DNA of 64,000 nt, taken from NCBI GenBank assembly GCA_026398815.1, contig JAPLSA010000030.1, positions 1 through 64,000 of the forward strand, given 5' to 3'. The notes beneath the pieces are model-generated. The model had not been told where the DNA came from and ran no database searches. It worked only from the letters and a program-made list of their open reading frames with translations. Origin of the DNA: Gammaproteobacteria bacterium. GTDB lineage: Bacteria > Pseudomonadota > Gammaproteobacteria > Nevskiales > Nevskiaceae. Below, in pieces: positions 63,270 through 64,000 of this stretch (positions are counted from its first letter, which is position 1; each line of letters begins with the position of its first letter). The position numbers and the translations under genes are program-made.

Positions 63270-64000
63270 ATGACCTACACGCATGTCGCGCTGACGCGCG
63301 AACTTCCCGGCGACCTCGACACGCCGGTCGGCACCTTCCTCAAGCTCGCCAACCGGCCGTACACCTACCTGCTCGAGTCGATGCACGGCGGCGCGCAGTG
63401 GGGCCGCTACTCGTTCATCGGGCTCGGCGCCCGCGAGGTGATCCGCATCAAGGGCCGGACGGTCACGGTGACCGTCGACGGCGCGGTGACGCAGACGCTC
63501 GACGCTGCCGATCCGATCGCCTGGCTGCGCGACCACGCCGCCCGCATCCGCGTCGAGCCGAACGCGCGCCTGCCGCGCTTCTCCGGCGGCTTCGTCGGCT
63601 ATTTCGGCTACGAATGCGTGCGCCTGTTCGAGCCGCGGCTGAAAGCCGCCAAGCCCGATCCGCTCGGCACGCCGGACGTGCTGCTGATGCGCTCCGACGA
63701 ACTGGTGGCCTTCGATTCGCTGCGCGCCAGCCTGACCCTGATCGTCCACGCCGACCTGTCGCAGCCGGATGCCCGGGCGCGCGCCGAAGCACGGCTCGAC
63801 GAGATCGAGGCACAGCTGGCGCGCCCGGTGCCGACGCCGGCCGCGCCACCGGCGCCCGCTGCGCCGCCGGCCTTCGTGTCCGGCTTCGGCGAAGCGGCCT
63901 TCAAGGCCGGCGTCGAGCGGATCAAGGACTACATCGCTGCCGGCGATGTCATGCAGGTGGTGCCGTCGCAGCGGATGAGCGCCCCGTTCGGCGAGCCGCC
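63270..64000 (+). CDS. trpE: anthranilate synthase component I (partial)
   Basis: Reading from the ATG at 63270 gives 243 residues that run off the window. The N-terminus MTYTHVALTRELPGDLDTPV, LANRPYTYLLESMHGG, WGRYSFIGLGAREVIRIKGR (feedback tryptophan site region with LLES), FSGGFVGYFGYECVR and AAGDVMQVVPSQRMSAPF are TrpE; the chorismate-binding catalytic domain begins at the window end. With component II it makes anthranilate from chorismate and glutamine. Ala/Pro-rich linker around residues 190-203. Confidence 0.92.
   Translation, partial: MTYTHVALTRELPGDLDTPVGTFLKLANRPYTYLLESMHGGAQWGRYSFIGLGAREVIRIKGRTVTVTVDGAVTQTLDAADPIAWLRDHAARIRVEPNARLPRFSGGFVGYFGYECVRLFEPRLKAAKPDPLGTPDVLLMRSDELVAFDSLRASLTLIVHADLSQPDARARAEARLDEIEAQLARPVPTPAAPPAPAAPPAFVSGFGEAAFKAGVERIKDYIAAGDVMQVVPSQRMSAPFGEP

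Overview
The window is high-GC bacterial chromosome. Its gene content (plsB, fadD, rph-rdgB-hemW, msrPQ, a long-form recQ, an M2 peptidyl-dipeptidase, a POT peptide transporter, a phasin) fits a gammaproteobacterium of the Nevskiales/Xanthomonadales type. The taxonomic placement is inference from gene content only.

Layout. 1-1850 is an accessory edge. An IS3-family element runs off the left end. Beside it are two lower-GC small genes flanked by attC-like sites, which look like remnants of an integron cassette array, and then a 31-bp-arm inverted repeat. 1865-9579 is mostly housekeeping: a pteridine-reductase-like SDR, uppP, a beta-propeller lipoprotein, a class I glutamine amidotransferase, a hotdog thioesterase and a TIP30-like dehydrogenase, ending with a tightly packed minus-strand unit SPFH-NfeD-hemolysin III-PPK2. 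9685-15230 holds two zinc-peptidase-type genes and a proton/oligopeptide symporter, a peptide-salvage group. 15534-19816 holds plsB, an FKBP lipoprotein, PspC and DUF4124 genes. 19901-23227 holds a DUF1329 gene divergent from a TetR regulator, and a secreted SMP-30-like protein.

23247-32635 is the most unusual part. A ModE regulator is followed by a ModE-box-like palindrome and an overlapping operon of a TonB-dependent receptor, a small secreted protein and a di-heme oxidoreductase. Then come a secreted unknown and a 957-residue lipoprotein that fuses a beta-helix half to a di-heme cytochrome half. 32804-41380 returns to housekeeping: a HerA-like ATPase, gltA, rpmE, and a minus-strand operon msrP-msrQ-rph-rdgB-hemW-CPXCG with several stop/start overlaps, then sufE.

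41406-46853 is a catabolic island: a LysR regulator divergent from gentisate dioxygenase, a FAH-family hydrolase, an esterase-like alpha/beta hydrolase and a two-subunit Rieske oxygenase. Together they suggest salicylate (or salicylate ester) breakdown through gentisate. The rest holds a methyltransferase, a cNMP-binding patatin, an OmpA-like porin, fadD, a YihY membrane protein, recQ, a PHA phasin locus, purC, katG, rpe and the start of trpE. No tRNA, rRNA or CRISPR array was seen.
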